DNA of 64,000 nucleotides from contig CAJUJM010000061.1 in assembly GCA_910586755.1 (NCBI GenBank), positions 1 through 64,000 on the forward strand, given 5' to 3'. A model generated the notes under the pieces. The model searched no databases, had not been told where the DNA came from, and was given only the letters and a program-made list of their open reading frames with translations. Position numbers and translations under genes: made by a program. This document shows positions 19,001 to 26,148 of this stretch, one piece after another. Position 1 is the stretch's first letter. The number at the start of each line of letters is the position of its first letter. Source of the stretch: an uncultured Lachnospiraceae bacterium (lineage in GTDB: Bacteria > Bacillota > Clostridia > Lachnospirales > Lachnospiraceae).

Positions 19001-19294
19001 TTCCTTGTTTTTGCCTAAGCATCTCATTATTGAGATTTTGAATTATAGATACAAATGGAAAAACTATAAAGAAAAAATGAGTTAGTATTCTATGGGCTAT
19101 AATATTATCTATAAGGAAATAAGATAGAAATTAAAAAGAAATAACATAATATTCTCTGAATGTATTATGATATTATGTAATATCATATATCTGAATCGTA
19201 CAAAATCCAGACAAAACCCCATTTTATCAACATTACAGCCATTTTTCACTTTTCTCTGCTTTTCTCTATACTTTTCTCCGTTTTTGCAGAAAAT
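19001..19294. other. Gene-free AT-rich region with palindrome and short repeats
   Basis: No gene is seen. It contains a 20-bp palindrome at 19167-19186 (ATGATATTA, two bases, TAATATCAT) and three copies of CTTTTCTC beginning at 19249, 19259 and 19271. Tn554-type elements have an end and recombinase-binding sites upstream of tnpA, so this is where a transposon terminus would be expected. I cannot identify the exact end. Confidence 0.5.
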
Positions 19295-19504
19295 CTATTC
19301 TCTCTGTAAAATGATAATCTGATGCTCTGTATATGCTTCCTCACCAAAATAATATCGAAGTGCCAACATCACAGAACCTAAGACATCATTCAACTGCAAA
19401 TAAGCCACATCATCTAAATGACCTTTTTCTAAAATGCTCCTGTATTTCTCTAAAACCCTGTTCAAATTATCTATCTCAAAAAGTAAATTTTCTTTTCTCA
19501 TCAT
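19295..19504 (-). CDS. Small hypothetical protein
   Basis: A 69-residue protein starting MMRKENLLFEIDNLNRVLEKY. The ATG at 19504 has GAGGGGA 7 bases upstream; an earlier TTG has none. The sequence is predicted helical with a Leu-rich N-terminal half. I do not recognise it. It lies between a winged-helix-type gene and the recombinase operon, all leftward. Confidence 0.55.
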   Translation of the reverse strand: MMRKENLLFEIDNLNRVLEKYRSILEKGHLDDVAYLQLNDVLGSVMLALRYYFGEEAYTEHQIIILQRE

Positions 19505-19617
19505 GTCTAGTCCCCTCAATTTTCTTTCAGTATAGCAAAACCAGATACCTCATATCATTATAAAATCAACAGATTTCGCATTCATTTAAGTGTGGTATTC
19601 CTCCAAATAAACGCATC

Positions 19618-19643
19618 AAAAAAGGAGTCAGTTTCCCGACTCC
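19618..19643 (-). terminator. Rho-independent terminator
   Basis: On the minus strand GGAGTC and GACTCC close an 8-base loop and are followed by six T. It begins directly after the stop of the 359-residue gene. Confidence 0.8.
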
Positions 19644-19644
19644 C

Positions 19645-20724
19645 CTACAGGTTATAGCGATTCTTTAAATCATAGAAAATGTATCTGATTTCAATGTTCT
19701 CCCAATACTGTTCTCTGATTCCTAGCGCTTTAAAAGTTTCATATTTCTTGTTGTTATCGCTAAATTCCTGTGTCTTAAAATTATAACTTTTTCGTTTTGC
19801 TTCTCGCTCAATTTCTGCAACTGCATCAATATCACTATAATAGACTGTTAATGAAAGTTTTGGCATATATCCCAAATATCGCTCCAACATCAAAAGTATG
19901 TAGCAAATTTGCTTATAAATTTTTTCAAAGGTAAGTTTCCCTATCTCAAATAAACCTATTTGAATAACATCCTCTTTAAATCCATTAAAGAAGAACCCCT
20001 GCATTACAAACTGATACAGATTATAGAAATACTTATTCTTGTCTTCTTCATTTTTATAAGCATCTTTATCTAATTGTCTTATCTTTCTCTGCCTGATCTG
20101 CTCTGAATAATCTATATCCATCTCTGCTTTCAGAAAGTTCTTACCAAACAGGTACAAATCCGCTGCTAATGCATTAAAATCCTGCATAAAAGGCTCGCTG
20201 CTTCCACACATAAATTTATCATAAAACTTCTCATATAATACAAAAACATCCTGCCTGTTCTGTGTTGTTTGGAATGTAATAAAATTCTCCTCTAATATAT
20301 CCAATATTCTCTGAATGCTGATTTCTTTCTCATTTTTCAGCAGATACCTGACAATCCTTTGGATGATATACTCATTCATATAAAAATTCTTCCATAACTT
20401 TCTTTCAGTGATTTTAACAGATGATACATTCTGACTTGGCTTTGATTCATATTTTGATTTTACATATTTAGACAGGACATAGATTTTAGTTCCAGTTGTG
20501 GTTGCTTCTTTCTCTAATAAAAGCCCTTTTCCACACATATTGATGAGCTTTCTTGTGATTGATTTCTCGCTCAAATCATATATTGCTTTCCCGTAAGCAT
20601 ATATGTGGTCTGATAACATAAAACCTGTTCCCAGAAAATATATAATGTCAAACAAATCTCTGTTACTGTCAAAAATCTCCTGTTTTATTGATGGTTTAAT
20701 GATGCCACTGTTTACATTCGGCAT
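19645..20724 (-). CDS. Unrecognised 359-residue protein with possible winged helix
   Basis: I do not recognise this protein. The first 90 residues look like a winged-helix unit (SEKSITRKLINMCGKGLLLEKE followed by TTTGTKIYVLSKYVKS). The rest is mostly helical, rich in Tyr, Phe and Lys, without membrane segments or catalytic motifs. The N-terminal pattern is reminiscent of replication-relaxation or plasmid-type DNA-binding proteins, which is weak evidence. The start ATG 20724 follows GGAAGGAGG. It is a monocistronic cargo gene ending at a strong terminator. Confidence 0.7.
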   Translation of the reverse strand: MPNVNSGIIKPSIKQEIFDSNRDLFDIIYFLGTGFMLSDHIYAYGKAIYDLSEKSITRKLINMCGKGLLLEKEATTTGTKIYVLSKYVKSKYESKPSQNVSSVKITERKLWKNFYMNEYIIQRIVRYLLKNEKEISIQRILDILEENFITFQTTQNRQDVFVLYEKFYDKFMCGSSEPFMQDFNALAADLYLFGKNFLKAEMDIDYSEQIRQRKIRQLDKDAYKNEEDKNKYFYNLYQFVMQGFFFNGFKEDVIQIGLFEIGKLTFEKIYKQICYILLMLERYLGYMPKLSLTVYYSDIDAVAEIEREAKRKSYNFKTQEFSDNNKKYETFKALGIREQYWENIEIRYIFYDLKNRYNL

Positions 20725-20844
20725 ATTTAACCTCCTTCCCCCGTTTTGGGCTATTTAAAGTTTTCCTTAATTTTAAGGTACTCTGATTATACAAGAATCC
20801 AACTTTTTTATAATTCCTGGGTGTTCGGTAGGATGCTATCATAC

Positions 20845-20875
20845 AAAAGGCAATCTGCAAAAATAACAGATTGCC
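20845..20875 (-). terminator. Rho-independent terminator of surface protein gene
   Basis: On the minus strand GGCAATCTG and CAGATTGCC (9 perfect pairs) close a 9-base loop and are followed by TTTTG. It lies 27 bases after the surface protein stop codon. Confidence 0.85.
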
Positions 20876-20901
20876 ACAATAAAATTTTATGAAGATAAAA
20901 A

Positions 20902-22707
20902 TTAATTCTGCATTTTAAATTTAATGTCAAAGTTAAAATTGCCTTTCCAACTTCCTGCAAAGTTGGTTTTATCTACTTGAATACTGCCATTTGCAGTTGT
21001 TCCACTTGCCACATCATCTTCTTTCATAAAAACTGTCTTCTGCTGTGAAATATCCGCTTGCATAGAAGAAATTTTACTTCTATCGGTAAGCGTTAAGCTA
21101 CTTTCAGGAATCACTGTCAATGTATCATTGTAATAGAATGTACCGTTTACCGAAACAGCGTAGTCTGCATTTCCTGTGTTTCCATCTAAAACAATTGTTT
21201 TAGGAATTGTTACACTGAAATTGGCAGGTAAATAATCTTCTACAATCAGATTACCATCCTCATCAAAGACTATTTGATAGCGATTGCTTGCATCTACATC
21301 AAAGGTATATTTGTAAGCATTTCCATTAGAATCGTATTTTGGCAGATTAGGGAATGTATAATTTGTTTCATCAGAAGATAATTCTATTTCATCTATTACC
21401 TTACCATTCTGTTTTAGTTTTAATTTATACTTATCTGGTCTGAAACCATCTGCATTATTGTTATCATTCCATTGGAGATTGGCCTTTGCTTCTGTTTCAC
21501 AAAATTCAAATACTCGATAAACAATTGCTCCATCTGTAGTAACTTTTGCACTTGTATTAGAAACATATCTATATTGAGGATAATAAGCATTGTCTGTTTT
21601 ATCATCTCCAATATCAGAGCCTTTAACAAGTGCATCATAATCAACTAATTTTGTTATTCTTCCAATTTCATTACCATTGATATCTTTATCAATATATATA
21701 ACTGTATATTGATTTGCTTCCCAATTTGCTGCATAGTTTCTGTTTCCATAAGAGCCACTTGGAATAATAGCATTTGTACAATAAGTATTTAAATCAGTTC
21801 CTGTCCACCCTAGAAATCTATAACCTGTTTTAGAGGGATTCTTTAAGATAATATCTTCACTATCTTCATAATAGTTTAATGGATTTTTTTCTATTAAATT
21901 CCCACCATTTAAGTTATAAGAAATATTATACTTATAATGGTATATTTCATATTCCGAATCAATTGATATTCCATGACCTGCAGATACAGAACAACCATAT
22001 GCTACTCCTATAGCAGAAGCTGTATAATATCCTGTTTCATTAATCCTATAATAATAAGTATTCATATCTGCATAGAAAGCTCCATTTCCCTTTTTAATTT
22101 CTAATATTCCAATATTATTAGTTTGGTTTGAAGAGTTATAAGGGATTTCTGTCTTTGAAGCATTAGATAATTTCACAACAGCATAGGAACCTATATGACT
22201 ACACGAAGAACCATATATTTGAAATTTTATAATGCTGCCTTTAGGTAGATAAGCATTCATAAATAATGGTACTTGTTCCTCATTAATAGAACCCCAATTT
22301 TTATAATCATCAATTGTAATAATTGGCTTATATTTTTCAGGATTGGCATATGCATCTTTTAAAATGTTGGAAATAATATTTTCATATCCATAATTCTGAC
22401 TCCAGTAATGGTTATTTTCATCCTTTTTTGTTAAAGAAGTATAGGAATTTCCAACAATTGTTTTTACATATTCCAAAGTTCCTTCTTCTATATTTATTGC
22501 CTTAGGAAAGTTATATAGCAAAAATTTTGTTTCAGTGATTTCTTCTTTTGAGAATTCAATATCTTCAGATAAAATGTTAGAATCCACCTCAAAATTTAAA
22601 GAATCTGTTTCAGCAATTTCCTCAAATTCAATGGAAACAGCATTTGTAAAAACAGTTCCAACTAATAAAGAACATCCAAGTAAAACAGATAAAATTCTTT
22701 TTTTCAT
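20902..22707 (-). CDS. Secreted surface protein with InlB-type repeat
   Basis: A 601-residue exported protein. Residues 1-25 are a signal peptide (KKR, then a hydrophobic stretch ending VFTNA). Around residues 255-330 is an InlB B-repeat/Flg_new-like unit (YNISYNLNGGNLIEKNP, GYRFLGWTG, YAANWEANQYTV). A Cna-B-like region follows (ANLQWNDNNNADGFRPDKYKL). The C-terminal 110 residues begin VTIPKTIVLDG and form a beta-rich domain common at the end of clostridial surface proteins. No LPXTG motif or C-terminal membrane anchor is present. A ten-base homopolymer lies upstream, suggesting variable expression. Confidence 0.85.
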   Translation of the reverse strand: MKKRILSVLLGCSLLVGTVFTNAVSIEFEEIAETDSLNFEVDSNILSEDIEFSKEEITETKFLLYNFPKAINIEEGTLEYVKTIVGNSYTSLTKKDENNHYWSQNYGYENIISNILKDAYANPEKYKPIITIDDYKNWGSINEEQVPLFMNAYLPKGSIIKFQIYGSSCSHIGSYAVVKLSNASKTEIPYNSSNQTNNIGILEIKKGNGAFYADMNTYYYRINETGYYTASAIGVAYGCSVSAGHGISIDSEYEIYHYKYNISYNLNGGNLIEKNPLNYYEDSEDIILKNPSKTGYRFLGWTGTDLNTYCTNAIIPSGSYGNRNYAANWEANQYTVIYIDKDINGNEIGRITKLVDYDALVKGSDIGDDKTDNAYYPQYRYVSNTSAKVTTDGAIVYRVFEFCETEAKANLQWNDNNNADGFRPDKYKLKLKQNGKVIDEIELSSDETNYTFPNLPKYDSNGNAYKYTFDVDASNRYQIVFDEDGNLIVEDYLPANFSVTIPKTIVLDGNTGNADYAVSVNGTFYYNDTLTVIPESSLTLTDRSKISSMQADISQQKTVFMKEDDVASGTTANGSIQVDKTNFAGSWKGNFNFDIKFKMQN

Positions 22708-22791
22708 TTCGCCATCTTTCTAAAAATACCACAAGAAAATTATGAGTAATAATTTCTGCGATATAAGTTTGCCATAATCAAATTAGTGGTA

Positions 22792-22801
22792 CCCCCCCCC
22801 C
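22792..22801 (-). promoter_or_regulatory. Ten-base C/G homopolymer upstream of surface protein gene
   Basis: Ten consecutive C on the plus strand (G on the coding strand) begin 84 bases before the surface protein start, in the likely promoter or leader. Such tracts change length by slipped-strand pairing. It also lies 124 bases upstream of the divergent toxin gene. Confidence 0.7.
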
Positions 22802-22925
22802 GAAAAATTTGCACTTTTTTGTGTTTAATCGAAATAAGTCATCTATTATCTGCAAAAAGGAAAAAATTTCAAGAAGTGACAAATTTCGCTTTCCATGCTA
22901 TAATATGTAAAAACGGAGGTGTAAT

Positions 22926-23474
22926 TTGACAAACGAAGAAAGACAACTATTAGGAAAAGCACAACGAATCAATGCATGGGATTCAAAAAAGCTGTATTAT
23001 TGTGTTGGGAAAAGGCATCAGCGAAGCTGGACTGTCAAAAGAGGCGAAGTATTTTTTGTTGATTTGGGAGAGAATGTCGGAAGTGAAGAGAACAAAATAC
23101 GTCCTGTTGTCATCATACAGTCCAATTCTTATAATATTTCCTCTCCAGTATTTACCTGCGCCATTATATCAACAAGCCCTGCAACAATACCAGATATCCA
23201 GATTCCTATTACTGGTACTTATACCTACACTGATCCAAACGGAAAATCTGCAACCCTTTCAGGGACAATAGACTTGGGGCAAATTAAAACAATCGGCAAA
23301 GAGTGAATTATCTCTGCCAAAATATGTAAACTCTCTGCCGAAATGTCAGAATTGGATACAAAATTGCTGAATATTTTAGGTTTATCTTACATTGTAAAGA
23401 AAAAAGATAATGTCATCAGTTCTTTAAGCGGAAAAATTGATTACCTGAAAAAACAACTGAAAGACAAGGCATAA
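22926..23474 (+). pseudogene. MazF/PemK-family toxin interrupted by in-frame TGA
   Basis: Endoribonuclease toxin family (RNA interferase). The N-terminal 126 codons show the fold's signatures: RGEVFFVDLGENVGSEENKIRPVVIIQS, then CAIIST, and IDLGQIKTIGKE. The next codon, at 23304-23306, is TGA where the family has the Arg of its KERI/SKER motif. The frame then stays open for 55 more codons (IISAKICKLSAEMSELDTKL...) to the TAA at 23472-23474, giving a family-like C-terminus with a Lys-rich coiled coil. A single C-to-T change of CGA explains it. Start is TTG 22926 after GGAGGTG; no in-frame ATG exists. No antitoxin gene is adjacent. The truncated product is probably inactive unless read through. 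Confidence 0.8.
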
Positions 23475-23531
23475 AACAGTTGACATTGCATATAGTATAG
23501 TGGTACACTTGATTTAGTTAAAGGTACAGTT

Positions 23532-23609
23532 ATGAATGGCTTGGCGGTCATTCGGATTTTTTTATCAGTTATAATGGGCTTGGCGGCTCATTGGAAACTC
23601 CCATCTTAA
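23532..23609 (+). CDS. 25-residue hydrophobic peptide, possible type I toxin
   Basis: A short ORF starting MNGLAVIRIFLSVIMG, with AAAGGT 7 bases upstream of the ATG. Its stop codon lies in the loop of the terminator at 23597-23626. One transmembrane-like stretch spans most of the peptide and the tail is basic (HWKLPS), as in small membrane toxins of type I toxin-antitoxin systems. The DNA contains a near-repeat (GGCTTGGCGG twice, 41 bases apart), so the ORF may be incidental to a small RNA. No antisense antitoxin RNA promoter was proven. Confidence 0.45.
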   Translation: MNGLAVIRIFLSVIMGLAAHWKLPS

Positions 23610-23626
23610 TGATGGGAGTATTTTTT
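23597..23626 (+). terminator. Rho-independent terminator
   Basis: ACTCCCATC and GATGGGAGT (9 perfect pairs, 5-base loop) are followed by a T run at 23621-23626. It ends the rightward toxin/small-peptide transcript. Confidence 0.88.
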
Positions 23627-24221
23627 ATGCACTGACATAGCTTACAGGCACATTTATAATTTCTGAACAAATTTCTTTCCCTGCCATGTCGCTATCTGAA
23701 TAACTGTTTGTTGTAACTTCGATTCCAGATTCAACGCCTTGCATATTTATATATGTAAAATCTATTGCTGATAACTGCTGTTCCCTTAACATCTCCATAT
23801 ATTCATCATATCTCTCTAACTCTCCTTGATCTCGGAGGTGTTCAATTGCTTCTTTCATTTGGTCTCTTATTTCCCACTCTGGTTTGATTGTATCAATTTC
23901 CCTCTTTTGCAGAGAACAAATTGTTTCTGCTACCTTGCAGTTATGCTTGATTGCTGCTGGCGATTGAGTTCTGTTTATTCCATACTTTTTGTTTATAAAC
24001 TGCTTTCCCTTGTTGGTAAAACAGTAGCTTTTACAACTTTCCACTTCTCTATGTTTTGGATTCACATAGCTTACTTCTTTTATCAGATGGTCTTTGACCA
24101 TATTTTTAAGCCTTGTATCAGAAATATCAATTCTGTTTGCATCTATACCCCTGATATTTCCAGCGGTAGCAAGTACCTTGAAGAATCTCTCATCCTTCGG
24201 ATAAAATTTCTTAATGTGCAT
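23625..24221 (-). CDS. Winged-helix protein with possible nuclease-like C-terminus
   Basis: A 198-residue protein not firmly recognised. The first 90 residues fit a winged helix (FFKVLATAGNIRGID, SDTRLKNMVKDHLIKEV, YCFTNKGKQFINKKYG). The conserved-looking stretch AAIKHNCKVAETICSLQ and the later GIEVTTNSYSDSDM resemble the layout of replication-relaxation-type proteins of plasmids and integrative elements. It is divergent from the 345-residue gene at 24413 and its stop abuts the rightward terminator. Role in element maintenance is inference. Confidence 0.65.
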   Translation of the reverse strand: MHIKKFYPKDERFFKVLATAGNIRGIDANRIDISDTRLKNMVKDHLIKEVSYVNPKHREVESCKSYCFTNKGKQFINKKYGINRTQSPAAIKHNCKVAETICSLQKREIDTIKPEWEIRDQMKEAIEHLRDQGELERYDEYMEMLREQQLSAIDFTYINMQGVESGIEVTTNSYSDSDMAGKEICSEIINVPVSYVSA

Positions 24222-24412
24222 AAAATCACCCCTTTCGTTTCTGCCATTTTAGATAGAAATATTCTCTTCTAATCGTTGTGGGTATTCAGTAAGAAAATAT
24301 TTTTAATGTCATTCTTACGGACTTGTGCTATATTATTACTATCATTTCCTTCTTGCTTTCAGGATTGAAAAGATAATCAATAGGGAAGCTCCCTCACAAT
24401 TAAGAGGTATTT

Positions 24413-25450
24413 ATGACAAAACAAAAAATCTTACAAGAACTTCATGGTATCAATACAGATGCTGCAAATTACATATACACCGAAAATTATGCTGACCTAA
24501 ATTCACTCGTTAATACAATATATAAGATAGGTCTTAATAAGGAAGAGTGCTTTTATGATGTCCTGAGAGCCTTTAGGTTGGCAAATATGCCGTTTTCTAT
24601 TGCAGGCTACAATTATCTATGTGAAGACCTGAGAGACGAAATTTGGGGCAAATATGAGCCTCTCATCCATGACCTTGTTATCCACAATATGAGCCTTGAT
24701 GAATTTCTTTCTGCTTATGGTTACGACAATGAATATGATGCCTTGAATGCTTCCGACAATAAAAGAAAAATATATATCAACACCATTAAAAAGAGAATTG
24801 AACTTATCGAAGATTATACAAAGAAATACAATAATCTAGTTAAACTGTATGATACTGCCAATGTAACACAGATTCACAGTTCTGCTTCTAATACAGATGC
24901 CTTACAAAACAAGTTTACAAATGCAGTAGTGGAGCTTGTTAAAGCAAGAGAGAAATTCTATTACTATATCAATTATGATCTTGTAGGATATGATACAGAA
25001 GACTTAAATAAAACCTTAAAACAACAAAGAACAAATAAAGAACGTTTCCGCATATTAAAGGATATCACTGACAATATATTTACCACTCTACAAAAGGATA
25101 GTGCTCTGAATTTCAGGGATTTCTTTATTATTAAGGATAACAAGCGAGTTACATTTACATCTTATTTGACAGCAAAAGGACTAACAGGTAGTTCTTGGTT
25201 TGACTACAAGAAAACAACCAAGAAGAAATTTGTAAAGGAACGACACTTTTATTTGCAAATGGCTTTCTTCTTAGGATTGCCAACATCCAATGAAATAGAG
25301 AAATTCCTGAATTTCAATGGATATACCATAAAAAGCCCATTTAAACTGTTTCCAAATTCAGATATTTATGATTATGATGTGTGCCGATACATAGATGCAG
25401 GTATTGATTACAACTTAATCAATGTGATGCTTGGCTATGAATTTATATAA
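24413..25450 (+). CDS. Unrecognised 345-residue soluble protein
   Basis: I do not recognise a family. The protein is soluble, mostly helical and rich in Asn, Tyr and Lys. Residues about 120-215 look like a long helical or coiled region. The C-terminal part (RHFYLQMAFFLGLPTSNEIEKFLNFNGY) resembles a small conserved helical module seen in mobile-element hypothetical proteins. The start ATG 24413 follows AAGAGG. It is followed after 14 bases by a membrane protein gene, so the two form an operon oriented towards rlmD. Confidence 0.7.
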   Translation: MTKQKILQELHGINTDAANYIYTENYADLNSLVNTIYKIGLNKEECFYDVLRAFRLANMPFSIAGYNYLCEDLRDEIWGKYEPLIHDLVIHNMSLDEFLSAYGYDNEYDALNASDNKRKIYINTIKKRIELIEDYTKKYNNLVKLYDTANVTQIHSSASNTDALQNKFTNAVVELVKAREKFYYYINYDLVGYDTEDLNKTLKQQRTNKERFRILKDITDNIFTTLQKDSALNFRDFFIIKDNKRVTFTSYLTAKGLTGSSWFDYKKTTKKKFVKERHFYLQMAFFLGLPTSNEIEKFLNFNGYTIKSPFKLFPNSDIYDYDVCRYIDAGIDYNLINVMLGYEFI

Positions 25451-25464
25451 AGGGGAGATTTATT

Positions 25465-26109
25465 GTGTTTGATTGGATGAAAAAACATAAAAAGCTGATT
25501 GCATTTATTATTTTTATGATTATCTTTGGAGTACCCTTAATCATACATATTCTGTTTAAACTTCATTCAAACATTGACTTTTTTGTTGCTGAATGGTCTG
25601 CAGGAGAATTATTGAGTTACTATGGTTCAATTCTTGCATTTTTAGGAACAGTCATTTTGGGTGCCTTATCCTTATATCAAAATCAAATCATCAAGCAGGA
25701 ATCAGACAAAAGAGCTGAACTATTGGAGCAAAGAGAACATGAAAGCAATATGCCAAGATTCACTATTGTCGCTAATGGCAGTCATGGCGGCAATGCACAA
25801 AATTTATGCCTCAAAATATCAAATGTCTCTGAAAATAATGCACAGGAACTCAAATTCTTTAACATTAAAATTCTGAATCCAGAAAAAGAACCTCAATGGA
25901 TAGCACAAAAAACATATAGCATTGACTATCTTTTTGCAGATTCAACAAAGGGCATAGACATATTCAATCCTGTTATCAATAATGGGTTTGAACTGTATAT
26001 GGAAATGACTTGTTTAGATAAATACAACGAACAACACAATTATATTATTAAAGGTCTCATGAACACAGATCAAACTTTCCCTGCATTAAAAATAATGGAA
26101 CTTTTATAA
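25465..26109 (+). CDS. Two-helix membrane protein, unknown function
   Basis: A 214-residue protein with hydrophobic segments at about residues 10-31 and 50-70, a short coiled coil to about residue 95, and a C-terminal beta-rich cytoplasmic domain of about 120 residues (MPRFTIVANG...). Start is GTG 25465 with AGGGGAG upstream. It is the last gene on the island before the bidirectional terminator and rlmD. The family is not recognised; membrane-bound cargo proteins of this shape are sometimes defence effectors, but nothing here proves it. Confidence 0.7.
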   Translation: MFDWMKKHKKLIAFIIFMIIFGVPLIIHILFKLHSNIDFFVAEWSAGELLSYYGSILAFLGTVILGALSLYQNQIIKQESDKRAELLEQREHESNMPRFTIVANGSHGGNAQNLCLKISNVSENNAQELKFFNIKILNPEKEPQWIAQKTYSIDYLFADSTKGIDIFNPVINNGFELYMEMTCLDKYNEQHNYIIKGLMNTDQTFPALKIMELL

Positions 26110-26146
26110 AAAATGAACTCCCTAGAATTTCTAAGGAGTTCTGTTA
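26110..26146. terminator. Bidirectional terminator between island gene and rlmD
   Basis: GAACTCC-TAGAA and TTCTA-GGAGTTC (26115-26141) form a 12-pair stem with one mismatch. A-rich and T-rich flanks suit both strands, so it ends both converging genes. Confidence 0.8.
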
Positions 26147-26148
26147 TT

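Noticed and set aside
19645..20724. Plasmid replication initiator
   Set aside because: The winged-helix-like start is suggestive, but no Rep motifs, iterons or partition genes are nearby.
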